Assembly (NCBI GenBank): GCA_018436785.1
Contig: JAHDKR010000117.1
Coordinates: 1-53,216, forward strand
DNA length: 53,216 nt
Direction of reading: 5' to 3'
Origin: Synergistaceae bacterium
Lineage (GTDB): Bacteria; Synergistota; Synergistia; Synergistales; Aminobacteriaceae
Shown here: positions 34,108 through 42,835 of the stretch, one piece after another
Layout of the letters: every line of letters starts with the position of its first letter
How positions within the stretch are numbered: the stretch's first letter is position 1
Made by a program: the position numbers and the translations under genes
The notes under the pieces: model-generated
What the model was told of the DNA's origin: nothing
Database searches by the model: none
The model's input: the letters and a program-made list of their open reading frames with translations, nothing else

Positions 34108-34137
34108 ACAATAGCACGGCGAACCCTGATTTGTCAA
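34108..34137 (-). promoter_or_regulatory. trp promoter
   Basis: Minus strand: -35 TTGACA (34132-34137), 18-base spacer, -10 TATTGT (34108-34113). The start falls near 34101. Confidence 0.75.
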
Positions 34138-34220
34138 TGCGCATTTTTCAAATCGCTTTTTTTTCGTTTTTGAGAGAAAATAGCCGGGCGGAAAGAGATC
34201 AGTTGGAGAGGAGGACCACA

Positions 34221-34688
34221 ATGCTGTGCGTTCGGAAGACATCGATAGGAAGAATTGCCATCGGCGGGGACGAGGAATTCGTTACGCATCTCTATCTGCC
34301 GAGGAGTACGGAGTTGATTGAACGCTTCGATGCGAAGGAGACGCCCGTGATCCGGGAGGCCTTTCGCCAGTTGGAGCTGTACCTCGAAGGGAAACTCAGG
34401 GAGTTCTCGCTGCCCCTCCGGGCCGAGGGGACGCCCTTCATGAAGAGGGTCTGGAGCGAGCTGGTGAAAGTTCCCTACGGGGCGACCACGAGCTACAAGG
34501 AGCTCGCCGAGGCCTCAGGGAATCCGAAGGCGGTCCGCGCCGTGGGAACGGCGAACGCGAAGAACCCCATCGCCATCTTCATCCCCTGCCACCGCGTCAT
34601 CAACACCGGCGGCAAGCTCGGCGGATACGGCGGCGGGCTGGACCTGAAAAAAACCCTTCTGGAGCTGGAAGCCCGCAACAGACCATAG
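34221..34688 (+). CDS. ogt: methylated-DNA-protein-cysteine methyltransferase
   Basis: 155 residues, usual length for Ogt. The active-site IPCHRV motif with acceptor Cys123 is intact, preceded by the DNA-binding region YGATTSYKELAEASGNPKAVRAVG and followed by the GGYGGGLDLKK wing. It removes alkyl groups from O6-guanine by suicidal transfer to its cysteine. GAGAGGAGG precedes the ATG at 34221. It is divergent from trpB and 12 bases upstream of the DUF1848 gene, with which it is probably co-transcribed. Confidence 0.95.
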   Translation: MLCVRKTSIGRIAIGGDEEFVTHLYLPRSTELIERFDAKETPVIREAFRQLELYLEGKLREFSLPLRAEGTPFMKRVWSELVKVPYGATTSYKELAEASGNPKAVRAVGTANAKNPIAIFIPCHRVINTGGKLGGYGGGLDLKKTLLELEARNRP

Positions 34689-34700
34689 GGAGGTTTCAGT

Positions 34701-35630
34701 GTGCGCATAGTCAGCGTCAGCAGGCGGACCGACATCCCCGCTTTCTACTCCCCGTGGCTGTTCCGCCGTTTGAAGGAGGGGTACGCCCTCGTCCGGAACC
34801 CGCGGAACGCGAAGCAGACGCGCTTCGTCTCGCTGAAGCCGGAGGATGTGCACTGCTTCGTCTTCTGGACCAAGGACGCCCGGCCGATGTTCGCGCGCCT
34901 CGACGAGCTGGAAGCGCACGAGAGCGCGTTCTACTTTATGTGGACGGTCACGCCGTACGGTCCGGAGTTCGAGCCCGGCTTTTCCCGGAAAGAGGAGATC
35001 GTGTCCGCCTTCCGGCAGCTGAGCGGACGAATCGGCCCGCGGCGGACGATCTGGAGGTACGACCCCGTTGTCCTCGACGACTCGTTCCCCGTCCGGAAGC
35101 ACCTGGAAGCGTTCGCCCGCATGTGCGCGTCGCTCGATGGGGCGACGGAGCGGTGTATCGTCAGCTTCGTCGACATGTACCGGAAGCTGCGCGGAAAGGG
35201 GATAACCGAGGTCGGCGAAGAAGACATGCGGATTATCGCGCGTGGTTTCTCCGAAATTGCCGGCGCGCACGGAATAGCAGTGCAGACCTGCTGCGAGGCC
35301 GCGGACTTCGGAGCGGAGGGGTGTTTCCCCGGAGGGTGCATCGATGCCGCGCTCGTCGAGGAGCTTTCGGGGAAGCCCGTTCCGGAGAAAAAGGACGCCG
35401 GGCAGCGCCCCCTCTGCCGGTGCGCGCCGAGCGTGGACATCGGCGCGTACGACACCTGCCCCGGCGGGTGCGCGTACTGCTACGCCACACAGAGCGCGGC
35501 GGCCGTCCGCGCGAATGTTTCTCGCCATGACCCCGCCTCTCCCCTGTTGACCGGGATACCGTCGCCCGAAGAGCAGGCGCTCATAGAGCGGTCGCGCACA
35601 CAGCAGCAGATATCTCTCGGCCTTTTGTAA
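34701..35630 (+). CDS. DUF1848 family protein with C-terminal CX3CX2C cluster motif
   Basis: 309 residues from a GTG with AGGGAGGT upstream. The N-terminus SVSRRTDIPAFYSPW is the DUF1848 signature. Near the C-terminus CRCAPSVDIGAYDTCPGGCAYCYA contains CPGGCAYC, the CX3CX2C pattern that binds a 4Fe-4S cluster in radical SAM enzymes, here C-terminal instead of N-terminal. Extra cysteines (CC near 196, CFPGGC) may bind another metal. Function unknown; the link to the alkyl-repair gene before it suggests, but does not show, a nucleic-acid-related role. Confidence 0.88.
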   Translation: MRIVSVSRRTDIPAFYSPWLFRRLKEGYALVRNPRNAKQTRFVSLKPEDVHCFVFWTKDARPMFARLDELEAHESAFYFMWTVTPYGPEFEPGFSRKEEIVSAFRQLSGRIGPRRTIWRYDPVVLDDSFPVRKHLEAFARMCASLDGATERCIVSFVDMYRKLRGKGITEVGEEDMRIIARGFSEIAGAHGIAVQTCCEAADFGAEGCFPGGCIDAALVEELSGKPVPEKKDAGQRPLCRCAPSVDIGAYDTCPGGCAYCYATQSAAAVRANVSRHDPASPLLTGIPSPEEQALIERSRTQQQISLGLL

Positions 35631-35690
35631 TACACCGGCGGCAGCGCCCTCTAGTCATCGGCTCGCCCCTTGCTTCTTGACGGAGCAAAA

Positions 35691-35719
35691 TTGACAACCC
35701 TTCTCATCAATGCTATCGT
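35691..35719 (+). promoter_or_regulatory. promoter of the hsd operon
   Basis: -35 TTGACA (35691-35696), 17-base spacer, -10 TATCGT (35714-35719), about 80 bases before hsdM. Confidence 0.65.
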
Positions 35720-35805
35720 GACGCTAATGACATTACAGAATAAATGACACCCGCTCGGCGGAACATTCCCGGCGGTCTTCACACATGAAAGGAAGAGGCA
35801 AACGC

Positions 35806-37266
35806 ATGTTCGAGCAGACCTTCCGGAATATCGACGACGTCCTCAGAAAAGAGGCGGGGTGCACTACGGAACTCGACTACACGGAGCAGACTTCGTGGCT
35901 CCTGTTTTTGAAATACCTGGAGGGGCTGGAACAGGACAGGGCGGACGAGGCCCTCTTGTCCGGGAAGCCGTACGCATATATTCTCGACGCCCCCTATCGC
36001 TGGGAATCGTGGGCGGCCCCGAAAGGGAAGGACGGGCAGCTCGACCGCAACCGGGCCATGACCGGAGACGATCTGCGAGACTTCGTGAACCAGAAGCTCT
36101 TTCCCTATCTGCACGGATTCAAAAGCCGCGCCACCGGTCCCAACACGGTGGAGTACAAGATCGGCGAGATCTTCGGCGAGATCAAGAACAAAATTCAGAG
36201 CGGCTACAATCTCAGAGAGATCATCGACTACGTCGACGAATTGAAGTTCCGCTCCCAAGTGGAAAAGCACGAACTCTCGGCGCTGTACGAAGAAAAGATC
36301 CAGCGCATGGGGAATGCCGGTCGCAACGGCGGCGAGTACTACACGCCGCGTCCGCTGATCCGCGCCATCGTCGAAGTAGTCGACCCCAAGATCGGAGAGC
36401 GCGTCTATGACGGCGCCTGCGGTTCCGCAGGTTTCCTGTGCGAAGCGCACGTTCATATGAAGAAGCGCAATCCGCGCCGCACCACGGCCCAGGACAGAAC
36501 TCTTCAGGAGAGCACCTTCTACGGCAAGGAGAAGAAGTCTCTCGCCTACGTCATCGCCATCATGAACATGATTCTGCACGGCATCGAAGCGCCGAATATC
36601 ATCCACACCAACACGCTCTCCGAGAACCTCGCCGATGTACAGGAGAAGGACCGTTATCACGTCGTGCTGGCCAATCCTCCATTCGGCGGCAAAGAACGTC
36701 CCGAGGTACAAAAGAACTTTCCTATCCGGACGAGCGAGACGGCGTACCTTTTCCTCCAGCACTTCATCCGGATGCTCAAGGCGGGAGGACGCGGCGGCGT
36801 GGTGATCAAGAACACCTTTCTCTCCAACACGGACAACGGCGCCGTCAGCCTCCGGAAGCATCTTCTGGAGAGCTGCGCACTGCACGCCGTTCTGGACTGT
36901 CCGGGCGGAACCTTCCAGGGGGCCGGGGTGAAGACGGTGGTGCTCTTCTTCGAGAAGGGATCTCCGACGAAGAAGATATGGTACTACCAGCTCGACCCGG
37001 GCCGGAACCTCGGAAAGACCAATCCGCTGAACGACAACGACCTTGCGGAGTTCCTCGAGCTGCGGAAGACTTTCGCCGACTCGCCCAAGAGTTGGAGCGT
37101 GGACGCCGGGAGCATCGACAAGGAGACGTTCGATCTCTCGGTGAAGAATCCGAACAACGGAACGGAGACCCGCCACCGCTCCCCGACAGCGATACTTGAC
37201 GAAATCGCGGCGCTGGACGCGGAGAGCGCGGAAGTGCTTGAGAAGATCCGGGCGGTGTTGGAATGA
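35806..37266 (+). CDS. hsdM: type I restriction-modification DNA methyltransferase subunit
   Basis: 486 residues from ATG 35806, preceded by GGAAGAGG; a Met 7 codons upstream is less well placed. The N-terminal HsdM helical domain (residues 1-150) leads to the N6-adenine methylase: GEYYTPRPLI, motif I DGACGSAGFL near 202 and catalytic NPPFGG near 290. It methylates adenine in the sequence chosen by HsdS and is part of the nuclease complex. It overlaps hsdS by ATGA. Confidence 0.97.
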   Translation: MFEQTFRNIDDVLRKEAGCTTELDYTEQTSWLLFLKYLEGLEQDRADEALLSGKPYAYILDAPYRWESWAAPKGKDGQLDRNRAMTGDDLRDFVNQKLFPYLHGFKSRATGPNTVEYKIGEIFGEIKNKIQSGYNLREIIDYVDELKFRSQVEKHELSALYEEKIQRMGNAGRNGGEYYTPRPLIRAIVEVVDPKIGERVYDGACGSAGFLCEAHVHMKKRNPRRTTAQDRTLQESTFYGKEKKSLAYVIAIMNMILHGIEAPNIIHTNTLSENLADVQEKDRYHVVLANPPFGGKERPEVQKNFPIRTSETAYLFLQHFIRMLKAGGRGGVVIKNTFLSNTDNGAVSLRKHLLESCALHAVLDCPGGTFQGAGVKTVVLFFEKGSPTKKIWYYQLDPGRNLGKTNPLNDNDLAEFLELRKTFADSPKSWSVDAGSIDKETFDLSVKNPNNGTETRHRSPTAILDEIAALDAESAEVLEKIRAVLE

Positions 37267-38444
37267 AGGCCGGATGGGAAATTAAAAAGCTTGGAGATAT
37301 ATCCAGAGTAGTGAATGGCGGTACACCGAAAACTGAGGTACCGGAGTATTGGAATGGACATCATCGCTGGATAACACCCGCAGAAATGGGAAAAAGAAGC
37401 TCCCCTTATGTTAGTGAAACGAAAAGAAGAATTACGGATTCGGGTTTGCAGAACAGCTCTGCGGAAATGTTGCCCCCTTACTCGGTAATTCTTTCTTCAC
37501 GTGCTCCTATTGGATATTTGGTCATAAATTTACAGCCCATGGCCACGAATCAAGGGTGTAAAGGAATTGTTCCCAGCAAGAATCTTCATCATGAATTTTT
37601 GTATTACTATCTGAGTGGAAATGTCGATATGCTTCGCTCGCTTGGAACTGGGGCTACGTTCAAGGAGTTGTCAGGAGGCAAGTTAAAAGAGGTGGAAATT
37701 CCTCTGCCTCCCCTCCCCGAACAACAGCGGATTGTGGGCATCCTCGGCGAAGCGTTTGAAAACATCGCCCTCGCCACGGTCAACGCCGAAACGAACCTGA
37801 AAAATGCCGATGCGCTCTTCGAAAGCCACCTCAACGATATCTTCTCCAAGCGCGGAGAAGGGTGGGTGTACCAAAAAGTTTCTGATTTAGCAAAACACTC
37901 TCTCGGGAAAATGCTGGATAAGGCAAAAAATAGAGGAGAATATAAACCGTATCTGAGAAACTTTAATGTTCGTTGGTTCGATTTCGACCTGTCCGATCTC
38001 TTGGAGATGCCTTTTGAATCGGAGGAAACAGAAAAATACACGGCAGAAAAAGGAGACGTTCTCATCTGTGAAGGCGGTTATCCTGGGCGTGCTGCCATTT
38101 GGGAGAAAGAGTATCCCATATACTTTCAGAAAGCGCTGCATAGGGTGCGTTTTCACAAACCAGAGCACAGTAAATGGTTTGTGTATTTTCTTTTTGCATG
38201 TTTTCAAAGCGGAACCCTGCGAGAGTATTTCAGCGGAACTGGCATACAACATTTTACTGGAGAAGCACTCTCCAGATTTGTTGTTCCGGTACCTCCTACG
38301 CAAGAAATCCAAGCTGAAGTCGCAAAATTCGACGCGCTCGCCGTCGAAACTCAGCGCCTTGCTTCCATTTACCATCGAAAGCTCGACGCGCTGGACGAAC
38401 TGAAAAAATCGCTGTTGCACCGGGCGTTCACCGGGCAACTCTGA
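37263..38444 (+). CDS. hsdS: type I restriction-modification specificity subunit
   Basis: 393 residues. Two target-recognition domains (about 1-140 and 195-335) alternate with conserved helical regions (LPPLPEQQRIVGILGEAF near 155 and PPTQEIQAEVAKFDALAVET near 345), so it should read a bipartite site. The two recognition domains are visibly richer in A+T than the helical regions and the flanking genes, which fits exchange of these domains by transfer and recombination. The recognised sequence cannot be told. Confidence 0.95.
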   Translation: MKAGWEIKKLGDISRVVNGGTPKTEVPEYWNGHHRWITPAEMGKRSSPYVSETKRRITDSGLQNSSAEMLPPYSVILSSRAPIGYLVINLQPMATNQGCKGIVPSKNLHHEFLYYYLSGNVDMLRSLGTGATFKELSGGKLKEVEIPLPPLPEQQRIVGILGEAFENIALATVNAETNLKNADALFESHLNDIFSKRGEGWVYQKVSDLAKHSLGKMLDKAKNRGEYKPYLRNFNVRWFDFDLSDLLEMPFESEETEKYTAEKGDVLICEGGYPGRAAIWEKEYPIYFQKALHRVRFHKPEHSKWFVYFLFACFQSGTLREYFSGTGIQHFTGEALSRFVVPVPPTQEIQAEVAKFDALAVETQRLASIYHRKLDALDELKKSLLHRAFTGQL

Positions 38445-38482
38445 AGACGCAAGCTGTTTGAACCGCGGAGAGGTGATCCTGT

Positions 38483-40813
38483 ATGAACGAAGCCGAAACC
38501 AGAGCCGAATACATCGACCCAGCGCTGAAAACGGCGGGATGGGGTGAGGCCGGAGGCAGCCGCGTCAGACGGGAGTATGTCATCTCGCCGGGGCGTATCG
38601 AAGGGCGCGGAAGGCGAGGCAAGTCGCTGACCGCCGACTACGTGCTCGAGTTCCGGAACGCGAAGCTGGCCGTGGTCGAGGCGAAGTCGCGGGACGAGGC
38701 CCTCACCGCGGGCGCCGCCCAAGCGAAGAACTACGCCGAAAAACTGCAAGTGCGTTTTGCCTATGCTACGAACGGGCAGGGGATTTACGAGATCGACATG
38801 ATGACGGGCAGGGAACGGGAGATTCCGTTCTACCCCTCCCCGGAAGATCTGTGGCGGCGAATCCACGCCGTGCAGAACGAGTGGCGCGACCGTTTTTTCG
38901 AGGTCCCTTTCGAGGATAAGAGCGGTTCCCACCCCGGACGGTACTACCAGGACATCGCGGTCGAGCGGGTGCTGCACGCGGTAGCGGAGGGGAAAAAGCG
39001 CATTTTGCTGACGCTCGCCACCGGTACGGGAAAGACCTTCATCGCCTTTCAGGTTGCATGGAAGCTCTTTCACAGTCGATGGAATCTTTCCCGCGAGCCT
39101 GCGAGACGCCCCCGCATCCTCTTCCTCGCGGACAGAAACATCCTCGCCGACCAGGCGTACAACGCATTCTCCTCGTTCCCGGAGGATGCGATGGTTCGGA
39201 TCTCCCCTGCGGACATTTCAAAAAAAGGACGCGTGCCGAAGAACGGCAGTCTTTTCTTCACCATCTTCCAGACTTTCATGACAAGCCCTCGAAGGGATGA
39301 AGAGTCCTCTTTCTGTTTCGGCGAGTACGCTCCCGATTTCTTCGATTTCATCATCGTCGACGAGTGCCACAGAGGCGGGGCCAACGACGAGAGCGCGTGG
39401 CGCGGCATTCTGGAATACTTTGCACCGGCGGTGCAGCTCGGACTCACCGCGACGCCGAAGCGGGCCGAGAACATCGACACCTACGCCTACTTCGGAGAGC
39501 CCGTCTTTGTGTACTCTCTGAAGGAGGGAATCAACGACGGTTTTTTGACGCCTTTCAGAGTGAAGCAGATTGCGACCACGCTCGACGAGTACTTCTACAC
39601 CCCCGACGATACGCTCGTCGAAGGGGAGGTGGAGCAGGGGAAAATCTACACCGAGAGCGACTTCAACAGGATTATCGAGATTAAGGAGCGCGAAAGAAAG
39701 CGCGTGCGCATTTTCATGGAGCAGATCGACCAGAGAGAGAAGACGCTTGTTTTCTGCGCGAATCAGGAACACGCGCTCTTTGTCCGCGATCTCGTCAACC
39801 AGACAAAAACAAGCGCGGACCCGAACTACTGCCATCGAGTGACTGCTGACGACGGCGAGCTCGGCGAACAGCGCCTGCGGGACTTTCAGGACAACGAGAA
39901 GACCATCCCGACTGTTCTGACCACCTCGCAGAAGCTCTCCACAGGAGTTGACGCCCGGAATATCCGGAACATCGTCCTTCTGCGTCCGATCAGGCAGATC
40001 ATCGAGTTCAAGCAGATCATAGGCAGAGGCACGCGGCTGTACGAGGAGAAAGACTACTTCACGATTTATGACTTCGTGAAGGCGCACCACCATTTCGCCG
40101 ATCCGGAGTGGGACGGCGAACCTATGGAGGCGGAGATTCCGACGCGCGTCGGCAGTCCGAAACCTCCGAAGAGCGACGGGAAAGGATCGACCGACGAGAG
40201 GGGAACCGCGGCGAGACAAAAGATACGTATCCGGCTCGCCGACGGAAAGGAGCGGACAATCCAGCACATGACGTGCACGAGTTTCTGGCATCCCGACGGA
40301 ACCCCGATGTCCGCGCAGCAGTTCATGGAGCTGCTCTTCGGAAGATTGCCGGAGTTCTTCAAGGACGAGGAAGAGCTTCGCGTTCTCTGGAGTTCCCCGG
40401 ATACGAGACGGCGCCTGTTGGAAGGGCTGGCTGAAAAGGGTTTCGGAAGGGACCAGCTCGTCGAGATGCAAAGAATCATCGATGCTGAGAAGAGCGATCT
40501 CTTCGATGTTCTTGCGCATGTCGCCTACGCCAGGCCGCCGCTTCTCCGCGAGACGAGAGCGCAGCTGGCCAGGCGCGGCGTTTGGGACGAGAAACGAATC
40601 AGCGAGAAGCAAAGGGCGTTTTTGGACTTCGTTCTACAGCACTATGTCGCCGTCGGCGTGGAGGAACTTGACCGGGAGAAGCTTTCACCCCTGCTTCGTC
40701 TCAAGTACAATGACTCTATGGCGGACGCGCTTGCCGACCTCGGAAGACCGGCGGAGATCGGCGCCGTCTTCGCAGGGTTTCAGCGCTATTTGTATCAGGA
40801 GGTCTCGGCGTAG
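38483..40813 (+). CDS. hsdR: type I restriction endonuclease, EcoEI-like R subunit
   Basis: 776 residues, full length for the EcoEI type. The nuclease domain shows ADYVLEF and VVEAKSRDEA (PD-(D/E)XK core, residues 50-70). The translocase has TGTGKTFIAF near 180, VDECHRGG near 293, GLTATPKR, and STGVDARN and IGRGTRL of helicase motifs V and VI. The C-terminal domain FVKAHHHFADPEWDGEP is EcoEI-like. It cuts DNA unmodified at the HsdS site. GAGAGGTG precedes the ATG, 38 bases after hsdS. Confidence 0.96.
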   Translation: MNEAETRAEYIDPALKTAGWGEAGGSRVRREYVISPGRIEGRGRRGKSLTADYVLEFRNAKLAVVEAKSRDEALTAGAAQAKNYAEKLQVRFAYATNGQGIYEIDMMTGREREIPFYPSPEDLWRRIHAVQNEWRDRFFEVPFEDKSGSHPGRYYQDIAVERVLHAVAEGKKRILLTLATGTGKTFIAFQVAWKLFHSRWNLSREPARRPRILFLADRNILADQAYNAFSSFPEDAMVRISPADISKKGRVPKNGSLFFTIFQTFMTSPRRDEESSFCFGEYAPDFFDFIIVDECHRGGANDESAWRGILEYFAPAVQLGLTATPKRAENIDTYAYFGEPVFVYSLKEGINDGFLTPFRVKQIATTLDEYFYTPDDTLVEGEVEQGKIYTESDFNRIIEIKERERKRVRIFMEQIDQREKTLVFCANQEHALFVRDLVNQTKTSADPNYCHRVTADDGELGEQRLRDFQDNEKTIPTVLTTSQKLSTGVDARNIRNIVLLRPIRQIIEFKQIIGRGTRLYEEKDYFTIYDFVKAHHHFADPEWDGEPMEAEIPTRVGSPKPPKSDGKGSTDERGTAARQKIRIRLADGKERTIQHMTCTSFWHPDGTPMSAQQFMELLFGRLPEFFKDEEELRVLWSSPDTRRRLLEGLAEKGFGRDQLVEMQRIIDAEKSDLFDVLAHVAYARPPLLRETRAQLARRGVWDEKRISEKQRAFLDFVLQHYVAVGVEELDREKLSPLLRLKYNDSMADALADLGRPAEIGAVFAGFQRYLYQEVSA

Positions 40814-40885
40814 GCGAGTTGGATAATGAGCGTATCGGTTGAGTCGTTTTCTTGCTCTGAAGCGTCATCATAAGGAGAGATATTC

Positions 40886-42031
40886 ATGCTGATAAGCCGA
40901 CTTCGGCTGGAAAACTGGCGGAACTTCAGGGAACTCGACGTTCCGCTTCGCGATGTGACGTACATTCTGGGGGCGAACGCTTCCGGGAAATCCAATTTGC
41001 TGGATGTTTTCCGTTTTCTGCGCGATGTAGGAAAAAGCGTGGGAGGCGGTTTGTCCGCCGCCGTGAACAGCCGGGGAGGGTTCGATGACCTGCGTTCTCT
41101 CCACTCGCCGTCAGCTTCCGAAGTCCTGGTGGATGTCGAACTGTCCGAGGATGCGGACGAACAGCCTTTGTGGAGGTATGTCCTGGGTTTCCGTTCGTTG
41201 GAGAACGGGATGCTTGCTGTTTCCCGCGAAGAGGTGGCGCGAAAGGGCGAGATACTGCTGCGCCGTCCCGGTCCCGACGACATTCAGGACGAAGCGCTGC
41301 TCTCTCAGACGCATCTGGAGCAGACGCAGGCCAATGCGCGTTTCCGTGAGATTGCCGCATTCTTTTCCGGCATTCGCTATCTTCACCTTGTGCCGCAACT
41401 GCTGAAGTACCCGGAAAGGGCAGGGGTACGCTCTCTGGACGACGATCCTTTCGGCGCAGGATTCCTGGAAAAACTTGCCGGCACGGATGATTCTGTTCGC
41501 CGCGCCCGCCTTGAGATGATCGAAGCGGTACTCCGAACGGCCGTTCCCGGATTCGATACGCTGCAATTCGTCAAGGACGAGAGGGGGAATCCCCGCCTGA
41601 GAATGCTGCATTCGCACTCTCGGGCGGCGGAAGGGTGGCGGAGCGAGGAGTCATTTTCCGACGGTACGCTTCGTCTTATCGGCCTCCTTTGGAGTTTGCA
41701 GGAGGGCGGCCCCGTGTTGTTGCTGGAGGAGCCCGAACTCTCGCTGAACGAGGGTATTGCGGAAAGGCTGCCGGAAGTGATGGAACGGCTTCGAAACGGG
41801 AGTTCCAAGCGTTCCCAGCTCGTGATCTGCACCCAGAGTGAAGCGTTGCTTTCGAATCCGGGGATCGATGGTCGCGGAGTGATCGCGTTGGAAGTCGGCG
41901 AACAGGGTTCAAGGGGGCGTGTGTTGAATACACAGGAGATGGAAGCGCTGGACGCAGGGTTTTCAATATCGGAGGCTGTTCTCCCTAAGTTGCGCCCTAA
42001 ATTCCTGAACCGTCTCGGATTGAAGGAATGA
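40886..42031 (+). CDS. ABC-type AAA ATPase of a putative two-gene defence module
   Basis: 381 residues from an ATG with AAGGAGAG upstream. It is an SMC/RecF-like ATPase of the AAA_15/AAA_21 kind: Walker A GANASGKSN (30-38), ABC-signature-like FSDGTLRLIGLL near 257, Walker B VLLLEEPELSLNE near 278, and an ICTQSEALLS switch region. Such ATPases sense or act on phage functions when paired with a TOPRIM or other nuclease (OLD, Gabija, PARIS). Here the next gene, overlapping by ATGA, encodes such a candidate partner, and both follow hsdR in the same direction. Confidence 0.88.
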   Translation: MLISRLRLENWRNFRELDVPLRDVTYILGANASGKSNLLDVFRFLRDVGKSVGGGLSAAVNSRGGFDDLRSLHSPSASEVLVDVELSEDADEQPLWRYVLGFRSLENGMLAVSREEVARKGEILLRRPGPDDIQDEALLSQTHLEQTQANARFREIAAFFSGIRYLHLVPQLLKYPERAGVRSLDDDPFGAGFLEKLAGTDDSVRRARLEMIEAVLRTAVPGFDTLQFVKDERGNPRLRMLHSHSRAAEGWRSEESFSDGTLRLIGLLWSLQEGGPVLLLEEPELSLNEGIAERLPEVMERLRNGSSKRSQLVICTQSEALLSNPGIDGRGVIALEVGEQGSRGRVLNTQEMEALDAGFSISEAVLPKLRPKFLNRLGLKE

Positions 42032-42636
42032 TGTATTGGAACGTGGCAACCGAGGATGAATTGAGCGAATCCGTTGCGGAACGTCTTCTTCGGTCGCTTT
42101 CGCCGCCTGTGGAGCTTGTCAACAGATTCCGGAGAAAAGGATTCGGTTATCTTCGGAAGAACGCAGGGAAGTGGCGAAGTCTGGCACGGACTCAGGCGGT
42201 TCTGTTGTTGACGGACCTGGACCGGGCCGCATGTCCTCCGGGACTTATCTCCGAATGGTTCGGAGAGCAACATAGATTACCCGATCGCCTTCTCGTACGT
42301 GTCGCTGTCCGGGAGGCGGAGAGCTGGCTGCTTGCGGACCACGAGGCGATGCGCTCTCTGCTTGATATTCATTCCGGATTGCCCGATGCCCCGGATACGC
42401 TGCCCGACCCCAAACAGACGTTGCTCACGCTTGCACGGCAGGCGCCCCGCGAGGTTCGTCTCGGTCTGGTGCGGCAAGAGGGAACTCGTCTGCGGCAGGC
42501 GCTTCGATACAACAGCCTTCTTTCGGAATGGGTTTTTACCGAATGGGAACCCGATCGCGCAGCGAAACGTTCCGAGAGTTTGCGGCGTGCGATTCACAGA
42601 ATAAAGGAGCGCGCTCTTGAGTTCTCCGGGAAGTGA
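42028..42636 (+). CDS. DUF4276/TOPRIM-like effector candidate
   Basis: 202 residues, start overlapping the ATPase stop. It shows the TOPRIM-like pattern of an N-terminal acidic residue in ATEDELSES, then a strand ending in LLLTDLDRA (acidic pair near residue 63), and the DUF4276 block VRVAVREAESWLLADHEAM followed by DPKQTLLTLA. Known TOPRIM partners of AAA ATPases are nucleases (for example AriB, OLD). The family call is by motif memory and needs a profile search. It is the last gene of the defence island. Confidence 0.7.
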   Translation: MMYWNVATEDELSESVAERLLRSLSPPVELVNRFRRKGFGYLRKNAGKWRSLARTQAVLLLTDLDRAACPPGLISEWFGEQHRLPDRLLVRVAVREAESWLLADHEAMRSLLDIHSGLPDAPDTLPDPKQTLLTLARQAPREVRLGLVRQEGTRLRQALRYNSLLSEWVFTEWEPDRAAKRSESLRRAIHRIKERALEFSGK

Positions 42637-42835
42637 AGGTTCTATAAATATTTGCAATTAAGTGAAAATCCATATTTTCTTGTAGCCTTCATCGCAGTCC
42701 TCCCTGTTTGACATTTCAAGCTTGGTAGAATAAGCTGTGCGTCAACAAAGCGCAGTATGAAATTGCGGGCGCGGCCTCTTTTTACAGAAGGAATCCTGCC
42801 TGCATTCCGTGTGTTCTGAAGGAGGTGCGGAGATC
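42637..42835 (+). promoter_or_regulatory. AT-rich spacer with candidate promoter
   Basis: This 199-base spacer is much richer in A+T than its surroundings. TTGACA (42709-42714) with TAAGCT 17 bases on is a candidate promoter for the next operon. No terminator hairpin was found after the defence genes. Confidence 0.45.

Noticed and set aside
34033..34242. A 69-codon frame starting at 34242 as a longer protein ending in the WWW peptide
   Set aside because: Its start lies upstream of the trp promoter; only the last 22 or 8 codons are in the predicted leader RNA.
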